64,000 nt of DNA from Sepioteuthis lessoniana (taxonomy: Eukaryota > Mollusca > Cephalopoda > Myopsida > Loliginidae): positions 129,001 to 193,000 of the forward strand of contig CAUZXS010005793.1 in the NCBI GenBank assembly GCA_963585895.1. The letters run 5' to 3'. Both the position numbers and the translations under genes were made by a program. Below, one piece after another: positions 35,087 through 45,599 of the stretch (position 1 is the first letter of the stretch; every line of letters begins with the position of its first letter). Below the pieces are notes generated by a model, which saw nothing but the letters and a program-made list of their open reading frames with translations, did no database searches and had not been told where the DNA came from.

Positions 35087-38043
35087 TGGAGATTGTAGCT
35101 ATAAAATAATGAGGGTGTGTGTGTGTATAGGTGTATGATAAAATTAGAATTTTTTTTGGTTCAAGATTTAATAGAATTAGTAGAGTAAAAAATCTTAAAT
35201 CTTATTTTAGCAAAAACAAAATACTGATTAAGAAAACGAGTGGAAAATAATGATTAGTTTATATTTGATGACTTTATGAAATACATACAGGAAAGGTTTT
35301 ATTTTTGGTTTATTTCAAATTACTTACACAGTCCTCCAGGAATAAACATCATCACCCACCACCAAATATTCAACATGGTTGCATGATGAAAAACATGAAG
35401 GAAAGATACTTGATCATGTTTCTTTCGTAATATCATTAAGACAGTATCCATTAATTCAACAGCTTTAGAAAAGAAATACCACCACAAAACTCGAGCCAAC
35501 TGAAAGATAAAAAAAATATAAAATTTTCTATTGTTGTGAGGGGAGGGGTTGAGAGAAAAATATTGAAAGAACTTTATAAAAGATGAAATGGTTTTTATAG
35601 GATTAATATTAGTGTTTAAATCTTCTGGTAATTTCTACTGTCTTAATTTAGATTTACTAATAAACTGTGGGGATTGAAAGAATTAAAAATTACCAGAAGT
35701 GAAACATTTGATATGATTGATTTTAATGGCATGTCAACCAACCCAGGGTTATTTTATGCCTATAGAATTAAGAAATCACATTCATATTTAGATTTTTTGT
35801 GTAGTTAAGGTTTTTATTGCTCATGGTTTCATTGAATAGGAATAATTTTTAAACAGACCTACTGGACCCACAAATGGGACCCTAATAGGTACTATGACTG
35901 ATTCAGAGTGGATCTGGGAGTAATTGCAATGAAAGATCTCCAGAACTGAAGTCTTACCAGTCTAATGTCACATGCAGGATACCCCTTTGTTTTTTTATCC
36001 CTTCACAGTGAATACAGTCAGTATATTCTAAAGCCCATCAACAAGGCAGACACACATTTGAGAAAGACTGAGGAGCCTAATGATTGAAATGCAGTGAGTG
36101 GGGGGGAATAATCTAAATAATTGAATAAGTATGAGGATCATTGAATAAGATTCCAGACTTTTTTTGTATGGGCACTTTTATTGATAGTACACACGTGAAA
36201 CTCTAGTCCTCTTCAAAGTAATCTCCTCCAGCTTCAATGTACTCGTACCATTCCAACAACTTCTGGAAGGCCCCATGGAAGTCCTCTTGTGTGAGCGTGT
36301 CAATGACCTTCATTACAGCCTCTTTCATCTTAATTGTCTCATAACGACAGCCTTTGACCTTAGGGAATAACCAAAAGTCACAGGGAGCAAGGTTTGGACT
36401 ATAGGGAGGGTGAGGAACTGTCTTGATGCCCATTTTGGTCAAATAGTCTGTGACAAGGATGGAGTTGTGAACTGGTGCATTGTCCTGGTGGAAATGCCAC
36501 TGACCCGATTTGAAGAGTGCTGGCCTCTTCCGATGGAATCTCTTCCTGAACTCCCTTAAAACATAGTAACCCTAACCCTTTGCCCAATCAACTCTGGTCT
36601 ATTGACTTCCTTACTCCTCCCACACCGCTCATCATCCCTCACAGACTCCCTGCCTTCCTTGAATCTCTTAGGGCACTCAAAAACTCATGCTTGATTCATG
36701 CAAGATGCTCCAAAAACAGTCTGAGGCATTCCATACGTTTCTCTGGCATTTTTTCCAAGTTTAAAACACAATTTTATTGCATATCATTCTTCTAAAGTGT
36801 CCTCACATCCAGATTGCATTTTTGAAATTCACCAGCTGTGATAATCAGGCTTTAGTAGGGTGTATTCCAATTTGTGCTATAGCTGTTGATTTGAACCTGA
36901 AATCATAAAAATTGGTCGGTCATCTCATAAGATGTATAGCAATAACATACTGAATTATCAAGAGTCTACAATAATTTTAAATGCCTGTACAAAAAAGGCT
37001 GGAAACTTATTGAATGCAACATGTATATATCAACTCAGATCTTTAGGCAACAAAACCTTTATAATTCTGACATTTTTTGGCAGAAGATTTCCTTTTAAGA
37101 GTATTTTATAATAACATAGAACCTTTTCTTTAAAATGAAGCCACAACTATCATATACATTAGTGGATAATAAATTAATCATAGCTTTCCTTTCTTTTTAT
37201 TTCTATAATGCAATCTTATCTCTTATCAATGTCTTAACTTTCTTAAAATCTTTTAACACAAAAGATGTTGTGAAAGTGTAGATATTGATAGTTAAATGTT
37301 TTTGTTGGTCAATAATAAAATTTTCAAAACTTACCCTCATTTCTTTTGGATTTTGAATACTCATTTTTGTATAAGGCGCACAAACTACTCTGTAACCCAA
37401 TGACTGTGTACTCAATATCATCTAAAACAGGAGATAAAAAGGATTTAGTTCTTTTTTAATTTTTGTAAAAATAAAAAGCAAATAACTATTAACATTTAAA
37501 ATTTGATGGAAAGAGGGAAAAGCTATAGTAAAATTAAATTTTCTGATTTCACAATGATATTCTTTACATAACATGAAAACTGAGAAAGAAAATAGAAAAT
37601 GTATGATTACACACAAATATCTGTAAAAAAGATCAAATGAAATATTATGTCAATGTTAAGTGATAGGCTAAGAATGAAATCTTATGTCCTCTGTTATATG
37701 AAACAATGTTTTTACAGCAAAGAAAACTATTTCTTTAATATTTAACAAATTTATAACTCAGTTAAATCATCTAATAAGTAGCACATCTGAACCAATTCAA
37801 AATATGAGTTCAGTCAATTGTAGGACATCAGATTTGCATCCCTACTTTTAGCTAAAATTTTCAAATAATTAGAAATAAATTCTCACAAGTAAACCTTAAA
37901 AAAAAAAAAAAAAAAAAAAAAAATCTATTGATCTATGAATCTATATAAGATTATTTTAAAATGGAAAAAGGTTGATAACATTCAAGTAGACAAATGAATC
38001 ACTGTTGCTCCAATTTTAGTACAGTGAATAATGTGTGTGTGTG

Positions 38044-38103
<60 letters not shown>

Positions 38104-39628
38104 TATGAAAGGAAAATGCCCCCAGGGTGTCTGTAGCTGGGAGGGAGAATATATCACCCATCATACTTGCTAATACAGTAACGATCTGGATATGTACCCA
38201 GCTACAACGCAAGATTGCGGCAGAAAATTCAACAGCTTGCGAGGGTCACGAATCCACAAGGTGCGCTGGTGCAAATAATGTAATTCTCCTACCAGAAAAT
38301 GTAAATGGGCATATGAATCAGGATTACCCCCACAGTATTCACGAGCCCATTGCTGAGTGTCAGTGTCCGGGAGACATTCCTGGCAAGCCAAGAATTTAGT
38401 GGCCCAAAGGTAAAAAGATAGCTACTTGGACAAACTTAGACCAGGAGCTTTCTTTTTACTCACCACCCATCTTAAGGGCCCCATTGATCAACAAACAACA
38501 TCTTTCAGCAGAATTATATATGACGTTTGTCTCGAGTGCTTTTGTGCATTAACGCATAAAAAAAATAAAAAAAAATAAAGGGAAACGAACTGAATAGATG
38601 ACAGATATAGAAGGGATTTCAACATGAATGAAATACACACGGAACCACCATTCCCGTGTGATTACGCAAAATCAAGAAACGGTTGCTATGATATCAATGG
38701 CTGAAAGTAAATGCGTTTTTAAATCACAAACTGCACTTTATGGTCTTTAAATAGGATGTAAGCATCTTTCATGTTATAAAATAAAGGCTTAATGCCAAAA
38801 ATTCAATGGAAAATTTTGAAAAGATCTCCAATGCCTAGCTGCTTTGATGGAAGATGTGATTTGCGTCTAGAAGAAAAGTTACAAATTATGGTGCACATTG
38901 ATCCTGTTAACCTATTAAATTACATCTCTGCATAGAAATAAATTTAGACTATTTTCAAAAATAAGAGAATAAATAAATAAAAATATAACTGATTTATGAG
39001 ATTGGTAAATGAGTTTGAATTTATATTAGTAATTTTTTCTCTATTATTGTAAGTGGGGGGATTTTATTGTAAATAATATTAGTTTTAGATTTTTTAAAGT
39101 TCATTTTAATGATAAAAAGTACTAAAATTGGATGAATAATAATTTTTTTCATTATATAAATGTTTGAATGTTTAGACATTTTTGTAGCTATAGATTTTTC
39201 CTCTTAATTTTGAAGTGTGATGAAACCAGATGTTTCTTTACATGGCAAAATTAAGTTGATACTTATTGTTACTTGAATTGGAAGGGTTACTTTTATAAAG
39301 ATTTTTTTTTTTTTTTTTTTTAAAAAGTCTGGTTGTAAATGTGAAAGTTGTTTTCATCCATTTTCTTGTTTAATCTGAAGTCCTGTTAATTTTTTAGAGT
39401 ATTGATTTATATCAATGCTTTTTAACAGGATGGAAATAAATTATCTTAATGTGACCGATTGTTGGGTTTTTTTTTTTTTTGTTTTTAAGAGAAAATTTTT
39501 TGCTTTGTAGATTTTATTTACATTGAGCTCTTGACTTGGATTACTTAAATTTAATATTCTACTTTTGAATATTTTAATTTTCCTGCTTGGAATTGTTCCC
39601 AACTCTGGATTTACTGGATTAAATATTG

Positions 39629-39710
<82 letters not shown>

Positions 39711-42700
39711 GCACCAATACCCAGGGTTACTTTGGTATGTAAACCATCATAAGGAAAAGAAATTCATGAAGAGGACAAAAAACGAACAGCAGTAAAGTTA
39801 AATGTTAATTCATGAAATTTTATTCCACCATTTAACTACACTTCCATATCTTAACTTTTTTCATCTAAAAATGTCCATTTTTGTTAATCCATATTTATTT
39901 TTTCTCCCATCACTCAAACTTATCCTCATCCATTTTCATTATGGGAAATAACTTTTACATAATTAATTCTGAAATTACCTCCCTTTTTATCACTCGTACT
40001 TTTCCTTTATTATAGGTTATTAAAGAATAAAAAAAAAAAGACAACTAAAAAAATAAAAAGAAAAAGTGTATAAAGCATTTTTTCCTAAAAAAGAAAATCA
40101 ATTATGAAGTTGCTTGAAAGATAACAGAAATAAAGCACAAAACCTCCAAAATGAATTCTGCATGTGTTTGGTTACTTATATATATATATATATATATAAG
40201 AAAAAAAATACAAAATGGACTATGAAAATGTTAATACAGAAGTTTCTAAGTCTAATTTAACCCAATACCAGCAGCTGTATCAAATCATAGCTTGTTGAAA
40301 AAAAAATTTTTTAAAAATCAAATAATGCCAATCAGTAAAATTTTAAATGCAGAAAAATTTTGAAATTTTAAGATAAAAGGAAAAAGTTTCAGAAATAAAA
40401 CTATGTAGCTGAACAAGCAATCATATCATTTTTGCTATGATGTTTGTTTAATGAACTTAAAACTATTCATGTATATTCTGGTTCTTTAGTTATGGACTTT
40501 TTAGTCCCATACAAGTTATGAAAAATTATTTCCTGGAATTAACACATCACTCAATAAGTCCTAGGCCTGACATATAGATAGCACCACTAATAAAAAAATC
40601 CATATGATTTTTACAAAGTACTAATGGCATGTATCAAAATTTGAGCCTAATCAGAGAATTAGTTTACAAATTACAGTTATTTAAGTAAAGCTACTGTCAC
40701 AAATTTTCAAAACAATGGAAAAATCTGAATTTCATGTGTTGATAAAGCATTGTTTTCTGATGGGAAAAATACTGTTCAAGCAAAGCAATGGCTTAATAAA
40801 TGTTATTCTGACTGCTCTGTCAGAAAGAACAGTTAAGAGGTGACTTTAAACATGGTCGTACAGACATATAAATGATGCTGAACTCTCAGGCCACCCAAAT
40901 TCGGCAGTCATCCTGGAAAACATCAAAAACTCCACAAACTCATTTTAGCCAATTGTAAATTGAAGTTGTGTGAGATAGCAAAGGAGTTGAAGATATCAGA
41001 AGGCAGTGTATCCACTATTTTGCATGAACATTTGTCAATGAGAAAGGTGTGTTCAAAGTGGGTGGAGTGTTTGCTCACAGTCGATCAGAAACATCAATGT
41101 GTAGATGATTCAGAGTGTTGTTTGCAACTGTTTTAATGCAACAAAAAGGAGTTTTTGCATAAATATGTGACAATGGATGAAACATGGATCTACCACTTCA
41201 CTCCGGAGTCAAATCAGCAGTCAGCTGAGTGGACAGCAGCAAGTGAAAGCCATCTAAAACGACCAAAGATGCAAACATCAGCAGGCCAGGTTTTGACCTC
41301 TGTATTTTGGGATGCACAAGGTATTTTGTTCATTGATTCCCTTGAAAAAGGAAGAACCATCAATAGTGATTATATAGCATTAATGGTGCATTTGAAGGAA
41401 GAAACCACCAAAAAACTGCCACAAATGAATAAAAGACAATGCACAATGTAACAAGTCAATTGCAACGATGGCAAAACTACATGATTGCACTTCGAATTGC
41501 TTCTGCACCCACCCTATTCTCCAGACCTGGGTTCCCAGCGACTACTGGCTGTTTGCTGACCTCAAAAGAATGCTCCAGAGAAAGATTTTGCTCCAATGAA
41601 GTAGTGATATTGAGGCATATTTTGAGGCCAAAGACAAATTGTTTTACAAAAAAGGCATCAAATTGTTAGAGAAGCATTGGAAACAGTGTATCACCCTAGA
41701 AGGAGACTATGTTGATGAATAGAGTCAAATTTTGCCAGAGTTATTGTTTTATTAGTTAGGCCCAGGACTTATAGAGTAATGTGTTATTAGGAGAAAAATT
41801 TTCAACTTTTAAAAAATAATTAACAAAGGATCATCCAAAATTAATATAGACACAATTTAAGATTGGTACAAATATCTATTATATGAAAAAATTTCCATCT
41901 CATTTATCGGACATGGGTGGAATATAAAATAAATATAGAAACTTGTAAAAAAAATTATAGGCACCACATCCTATTTATGTGAATGGTGCCTATAATCTTT
42001 ATCATTTGCTATAAGTGCTGGGAAAATTACAATTTCTGTTTTAATGAGCTATCAAATTTTGGCCAGTTCAGTTTCCAAGCATAATGAAACAGATAAAATT
42101 ATGTAATGTGCAAATGGCTGAAATATCGGTTGCACAATATTCAGATGTAGAGGAAAAGATTGAATCTTGTAAATCTGTATGTTTCTTACTCATTCACCAT
42201 CCCAGCACAGGATTAATAATTACATCGTATGTAGGTACTACAACTGGATGTTAAATCCAATACTTGAGGAAGTATTGTTTTGTAGCAGGATGAGAAATTT
42301 GTAAGTGTAACACATGACAATTTTTAAAAAATTTCTCGACCTACCCTCATCGAACGTCCAACTGCGAACATCTACAACGCGACCATACCAGCTAACGACA
42401 TAACCCATCCTAGCTGAAGACTACATACAACCGCCACGGACATTTACATACATGTTTGTAATTCCGGCAATAAAATCATCACTTTTGTTGTACCTATTGA
42501 CTCGCTTTTTGTCTCCCTTCATTGCCTCTGGCTGTCACACACTCGCACGTATAAAACCCTTAAATTATTTGCGGAGTCGACGCGCTTATACGGCTCTGCA
42601 ACACACTCAGTGAACATTTTCCACCCAAGGATCCTATACATTTATGTATGTAATATCTTTACTGAAAATTTGTCAGTATTATTTTTGAACAAATCATTAA

Positions 42701-43945
42701 ACATTTATATAACTCAATACATGCATCAATTATCATTCGTTATATGTACTGAATTTGTACTCTATAGATGTTCAAATAGTCAGATGTTGATCAATCAAAT
42801 TTAGTATGCATACTTATTGAACCCATGGGAATGGGTTTTTTTTTTATTCTTCAGAAGGAAAAGAGGGTATCCTTATTGAGGGTTGAATCTTTAACAGTAA
42901 GCAATAACTATTGAGAAGTCATAGTGCTGCAAGCTGTAACTAATCATAGAATTTAATTTATTCAAAAAAATTTAATTTAAAAGAAAAAAAAATTTTTTCT
43001 TACTAAAATAATAATTCACATTTCATTAAACATCACTAATTAGGTTTATACTTCAAACAGGAGAAGTAAAATAATTACTAAGCCTAATTGCTTAACAATA
43101 GTTCAGACAAAAAAACAAAAATGGTTAAATTTCTCAAGAGTCATTGAAGTTAATGTTTCTCTTAAAAGCTCAATGTAATTTCTCAGAACAATATTAACTT
43201 CATAAGATAATATAAAACAGGTAAATATCTTAAGACACAAAAGATTAGCAATGTGTTTTTTCTTTATGAAAAAATTACCTTGTGAAATTGTAGCTATATA
43301 CTTTTATTAAATATTGATTACTGAAAGAGTAGATGTTTCACATGTTAATGCATTTTATGATATAAATACAGTATTTTTGTTACAAAAATACATTTGAAAA
43401 TGGATTCCAATTCTTATAATTGTCATGATACCAACAAACAAAGGTTTCAATCAATAAAATTCTTAATTGTCACTTAAAAAATATTTCTCTACAAAATTAT
43501 GTGAATTTTTTTTTCTTTTTACAGAACAACTTCATTAGATAATATAAAATATAATTAGTAAATCTTTGTTTTAAATGCATTTATCTTTTAAGATAAAACT
43601 TTTAAAGTTAAAATGTTAAGAATTTTAAACAACTTGAAATATTTTGTGGCCAGATCAGTTTTTCCCTGAAAGTTAAATCCTGTTTTCTTTGGGTTTTGAT
43701 ATTCAAGTAAAATTATAAAATAAAAACAAAATATTCTAATGAAAATGTACTCACCTCAATAAGCATATATAAAGATAAAACCACCATTGCCAGATTGTAG
43801 ACAATCATGAAAATTCGCAAATCATAAGCTCTTCGGTTCTGCATGTATTTTGGTCCATATATCACAAAAAGAATGTATAAGGCAGTTAGGCACCATACTT
43901 TTAGTGGGTTGTTCTCTATAAGAAACCAATCTTTTGTTCGGGGAT
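30291..43945 (-). CDS. ELOVL2/5-like very-long-chain fatty acid elongase, five coding exons (5' exon missing)
   Basis: Gene-level entry. Joining minus-strand exons 43945-43755, 37421-37335, 35499-35328, 32212-32088 and 30539-30291 gives one open frame of 274 codons plus stop; all visible junctions are GT..AG and the phases agree. The product is an ER multi-pass membrane condensing enzyme (3-ketoacyl-CoA synthase) that adds two carbons from malonyl-CoA to long fatty acyl-CoAs. Seen: KxxExxDT (KAVELMDT), the histidine box HxxHH (HVFHH), NxxxHxxMYxYY ([12 protein letters not shown]), TxxQxxQ (TRMQLIQ) and a C-terminal dilysine signal KKTH. The segments MLNIWWW and [15 protein letters not shown] resemble the ELOVL2/ELOVL5 branch, which acts on polyunsaturated fatty acids; that substrate is an inference. 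ELOVL5 proteins are near 300 residues, so about 20 N-terminal residues, including the start, lie in an exon I could not find. Introns are 6.3, 1.8, 3.1 and 1.5 kb and hold several TEs. Confidence 0.93.
31471..31725. mobile_element. MITE with long inverted repeats, in ELOVL intron
   Basis: 255 bp. Ends TACAGGATGTTTCAGAAAAA and the inverse of TACAGGGTGTTTCAGAAAAA (20 bp, one mismatch). TAATAACTTGACCATT also recurs inverted further inside. If TA is the target, this fits Tc1/mariner-type MITEs; class is not certain. A plus frame of 116 codons across it is not protein-like. Confidence 0.8.
31929..31953. repeat. (CA)n microsatellite
   Basis: About 12 CA units. Confidence 0.95.
32088..32212 (-). 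CDS. ELOVL exon d
   Basis: 125 nt. The acceptor TGTGCAG precedes 32212 and the donor GTAAGT begins at 32087. Two bases complete a Ser codon begun in exon c, then [29 protein letters not shown] and [12 protein letters not shown] follow. The motif NxFIHVxMYxYY and the start of TxxQxxQ lie here. Phase 0 exit. Confidence 0.94.
32525..32735 (-). repeat. SINE-A copy in ELOVL intron
   Basis: Reverse copy: tail (gagttatctaatgcaaaagc), central domain (actcatagctggg; cctttcccaagggtattagt), head with B-box-like ggagtttgaact and cagcacattagcc. Confidence 0.75.
33360..34460 (+). repeat. R3 composite repeat, longest copy, two cores, in ELOVL intron
   Basis: Head (ggttgtttgggttttatggc; tttgtaggttatttaacgcc), about seven units of ~50-60 bp (ttctatttcaa.caattcag, tttagcataagtacacagtt), core 1 (33787-34012), about four more units, core 2 (34233-34460). 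This copy shows the plan of the family best. The core-derived open frame (MLGESGPV...) is not a gene. Confidence 0.85.
34852..35082. repeat. two poly-A tracts
   Basis: A-runs near 34852-34876 and 35048-35082 in the ELOVL intron. No SINE or LINE body precedes them. Confidence 0.9.
35328..35499 (-). CDS. ELOVL exon c: catalytic histidine box exon
   Basis: 172 nt, 57 codons plus one base. The acceptor CTTTCAG precedes 35499 and the donor GTAAGT begins at 35327. It encodes [19 protein letters not shown] (KxxExxDT), [19 protein letters not shown] (the HxxHH box) and [14 protein letters not shown]. The histidine box is the catalytic site of the family and is intact. IWWWVM after the box is closer to vertebrate ELOVL5 (IWWFVM) than to ELOVL4. 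Confidence 0.95.
35725..36050 (+). repeat. R3 copy in ELOVL intron
   Basis: Head (atggcatgtcaaccaac), one unit and a diverged core (gggaccctaataggtactat; gagtggatctgggag; gtatattctaaagccc). Confidence 0.6.
36130..37026 (-). mobile_element. mariner deletion derivative M3 in ELOVL intron
   Basis: TA-flanked TIRs with TTCCAGACTTTTTTTGTA and its inverse. Frames give [20 protein letters not shown] then [21 protein letters not shown]-terminal [13 protein letters not shown].. follows the same internal deletion join as M2 (LIGQRVRVT then VLREFRKRF), seen through a frameshift. The catalytic third Asp position is present (CDFWLFPK region), the first is deleted. Inactive. Confidence 0.88.
37030..38040. 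other. ELOVL intron DNA apart from exon b
   Basis: AT-rich, with an A-run at 37899-37923. Nothing else recognised besides the exon listed separately. Confidence 0.5.
37335..37421 (-). CDS. ELOVL exon b
   Basis: 87 nt, 29 codons, phase 0 at both ends. The acceptor TTTTAG precedes 37421 and the donor GTAAGT begins at 37334. It encodes [18 protein letters not shown] followed by [11 protein letters not shown], the variable loop before the catalytic region; the Y..VCAPYT and P.EMR pattern is usual at this place in ELOVL2/5-like proteins. The leading ATG is an internal Met, not the start. Confidence 0.9.
38046..38101. repeat. (TA)n microsatellite
   Basis: About 28 TA units preceded by (TG)n. Confidence 0.95.
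38102..38560 (+). other. GC-richer insert of unknown origin in ELOVL intron
   Basis: Starts sharply at the end of the (TA)n tract. A plus frame 38127-38399 (90 codons: [11 protein letters not shown]..., C..C spacing near the end) and a minus frame both stay open. Composition differs from the intron. No second copy and no known family. Probably a fragment of a TE adjoining a microsatellite. Confidence 0.35.
38570..39630. other. AT-rich ELOVL intron DNA
   Basis: T-runs near 39302-39321 and 39467-39480. No other signals. Confidence 0.5.
39631..39708. repeat. (TA)n microsatellite, ~39 units
   Basis: Longest TA tract of the window, in the ELOVL intron. Confidence 0.95.
39709..40535. other. AT-rich ELOVL intron DNA
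   Basis: A second (TA)n lies at 40176-40198. Nothing else recognised. Confidence 0.45.
40540..41786 (+). mobile_element. SETMAR-like mariner, full length but dead, in ELOVL intron
   Basis: TIRs: taacacatcactcaataagt..ctaggcctgac, and inverted taacacattactctataagt..ctgggcctaac, next to TA; about 1247 bp, a whole mariner. Frames with shifts give [40 protein letters not shown] (helix-turn-helix), [19 protein letters not shown] (first Asp), [36 protein letters not shown], and HPPYSPDL (before the third Asp). Stops and frameshifts kill it. It is a different mariner lineage from M1-M4. Confidence 0.88.
41954..41996. repeat. perfect 13-bp inverted repeat hairpin
   Basis: ATTATAGGCACCA and its exact inverse separated by 17 bases. 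Possibly the tips of a decayed MITE. It lies in the ELOVL intron. Confidence 0.8.
42305..42640 (+). mobile_element. possible LTR fragment in ELOVL intron
   Basis: Starts TGTAACACATGAC and is GC-richer than the intron. AATAAA sits near 42471 and TATAAAACCC near 42551, followed 30-40 bp later by ggctctgcaacacactcagt, as in LTR promoters. No right end identified. Confidence 0.3.
42840..43740. other. AT-rich ELOVL intron DNA
   Basis: No repeats or genes recognised. Confidence 0.45.
43755..43945 (-). CDS. ELOVL exon a (first one seen): N-terminal region and first membrane segments
   Basis: 191 nt. The acceptor is TACAG before 43945 and the donor GTGAGT begins at 43754. It enters in phase with two bases completing an Asp codon and encodes (D)PRTKDWF..., GPKYMQNR and the segment [20 protein letters not shown]. 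The DPRTKDW start and GPK.M.NR block are typical of invertebrate ELOVL4 and ELOVL2/5 proteins. The preceding exon must end in G and supply the start codon. Confidence 0.9.
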
Positions 43946-44284
43946 CTGTAAAATATAGAAATAAATAATTGTCAATTTTTGAAGGATAATATTTTTCATC
44001 TGAGAAGCTGACATGTATATACATGGGTGTAAAAGAAATATTGTGCTAAGTAATTTATTGTGATTGCTGGTGCAAATAAATCAACTTTTGAGATAAGATG
44101 CTTCAATATATTTATATATTAAAAATTAAAAGACAGGCAAAGTATCAGTTCTCTTTACTGAATTATACTTTTAATTTAGTCAAATATTCAGAAAGTATTG
44201 AGCAAGGAAGTAGCAACACAGTTTGGGAGGGTTGATTTGTCATTTGTCTCATAGTCAAGTAAATTTGTTTAAAAATTATTTGTA

Positions 44285-44297
44285 CTCAGGAGCTTGT

Positions 44298-44341
<44 letters not shown>

Positions 44342-44430
44342 CACAAAAAATGTAAATATGAACACACAATGAATGTAATTCCCTAAACTTTAGGCATAAA
44401 ATAACACTAGATGGATTAGGTACACTGTTA
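44285..44430 (+). repeat. poly-A tract with R4-type flank
   Basis: A-run 44299-44338, then atgtaaatatgaacacacaa..taggcataaaa, the flank also found at 24.8 and 51.66 kb. The repeated placement of a long A-run before this flank indicates one family. Confidence 0.65.
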
Positions 44431-44449
44431 AAATAAATCAATCATAACT

Positions 44450-44790
44450 ATATTATGATAATGATCATTTGTTGGCATACACTTAAATAGTATCAAGTAT
44501 TTCTAATACAAATAATTAGTACACAGTTATATGGTTTCAAGCATTCCTATCTAATATTAATAATTTTCAAACAGACCTATTTGACCCATAGATGAGACCC
44601 TAACAGGTACTATAACTCTGGGTCAGAGTGGAAGGGATGATACCACACTCCCTAGAACTGGAACCTCACCACCAGATGCCGGTTGTCATAACAAGAACAC
44701 CACTTTGTGTGTGAGTGTGTTTGGAGGGGTTACTCCTTTACAGGGGTATACAGTCAACATATTCTATACTCTACACCAACAGGACTGTAG
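44450..44790 (+). repeat. R3 copy
   Basis: Subterminal units (ttagtacacagttatatgg) then core (gagaccctaacaggtactat; ggtcagagtgga; agtcaacatattctatactc). Confidence 0.65.
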
Positions 44791-45360
44791 CAACATTGTA
44801 CTTAAAAATATCAGAAAACCTATGTAACTGCAAAATTATTTAAATATTTTTATAATTCATCTATGACACAGAAAAACTAGTAAATTCATAAAAGACCAAG
44901 TATAACAATCAAATTCATAATTGTTGTTGCTATAAACAGAACAAATTATTTTGTTAGTTATTTGTCATGAGACAATATACAAAGTTCACTGATTATTTTT
45001 ATATAGTAGCTTAAACTGCAAATATAAAATACCTTTTTATTTTGTAGCTAATAAAGAACAATAATCTAGATTTCAAGCTATCTGATTCCAAAAAAGAGCC
45101 AGGCAAGTGATGGAGAGGAAGCCACAAGGTTTTGAGTTCAAACACGATAAAGATATGAACAAATAACTTAAAAAAAAACAAAACAAAAAAAAAAAACATT
45201 TTTTATATCAGCTTATCAACTTATAAAAATTTGTGATAGGCAAGTGATATAATTGCCAACACTTCCAATCTAGTTCAGTAGTTCCTAATATAGAAATTCA
45301 AAAAATTGTCAGAATAAGTTAAACTTTAAAGAAATCACTAATATATATATATATATATAC

Positions 45361-45590
45361 ACACACATCATCCACAGAAAGACTGTTTCATAGTATCACA
45401 ACTCTTCAGTATGGGTAAATATGTAGGGCGCTTTAAGCTGGGATTAAAACCCGCCCAACTTTACGTTAGACTTAATATCATACCACTCAGCCATCAGTCG
45501 ACATACATCAGCTCGGGAATTATAAGGCATTATGTAGTAGCTTTCATTTTTTTTACATTTTGCCTTGCTGGATACCAGAGTGTTCAATTT
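45361..45590 (-). mobile_element. hammerhead-bearing short element, copy 2
   Basis: On the minus strand it matches 58220-58447: ttgaacactctggtatcc, tctaacgtaaagttgggcgg, gttttaatcccagctt, then H2 and a (GT)/(TA)n end. Adjacent (TA)n at 45344-45358. No protein. Related by motif to the Penelope-like element at 49 kb. Confidence 0.65.
45372..45414 (-). ncRNA. hammerhead ribozyme-like motif, decayed (copy H2)
   Basis: Minus strand: CCATA, CTGAAGA, a GTTG/CTAT helix II with TGATA loop, GAAAC, AGTC, a TTTC insertion, TGTGG. Helix I (CCATA with TGTGG) still pairs using one wobble; the core CTGANGA and GAAAC are intact; helix II has a mismatch. Same repeat as H1 at 58.4 kb. Probably inactive. Confidence 0.6.
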
Positions 45591-45599
45591 TAAAATACC

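Noticed and set aside
42350-42420. Further hammerhead (CTGAAGA near 42412)
   Set aside because: No GAAA or pairing helices follow the CTGAAGA.
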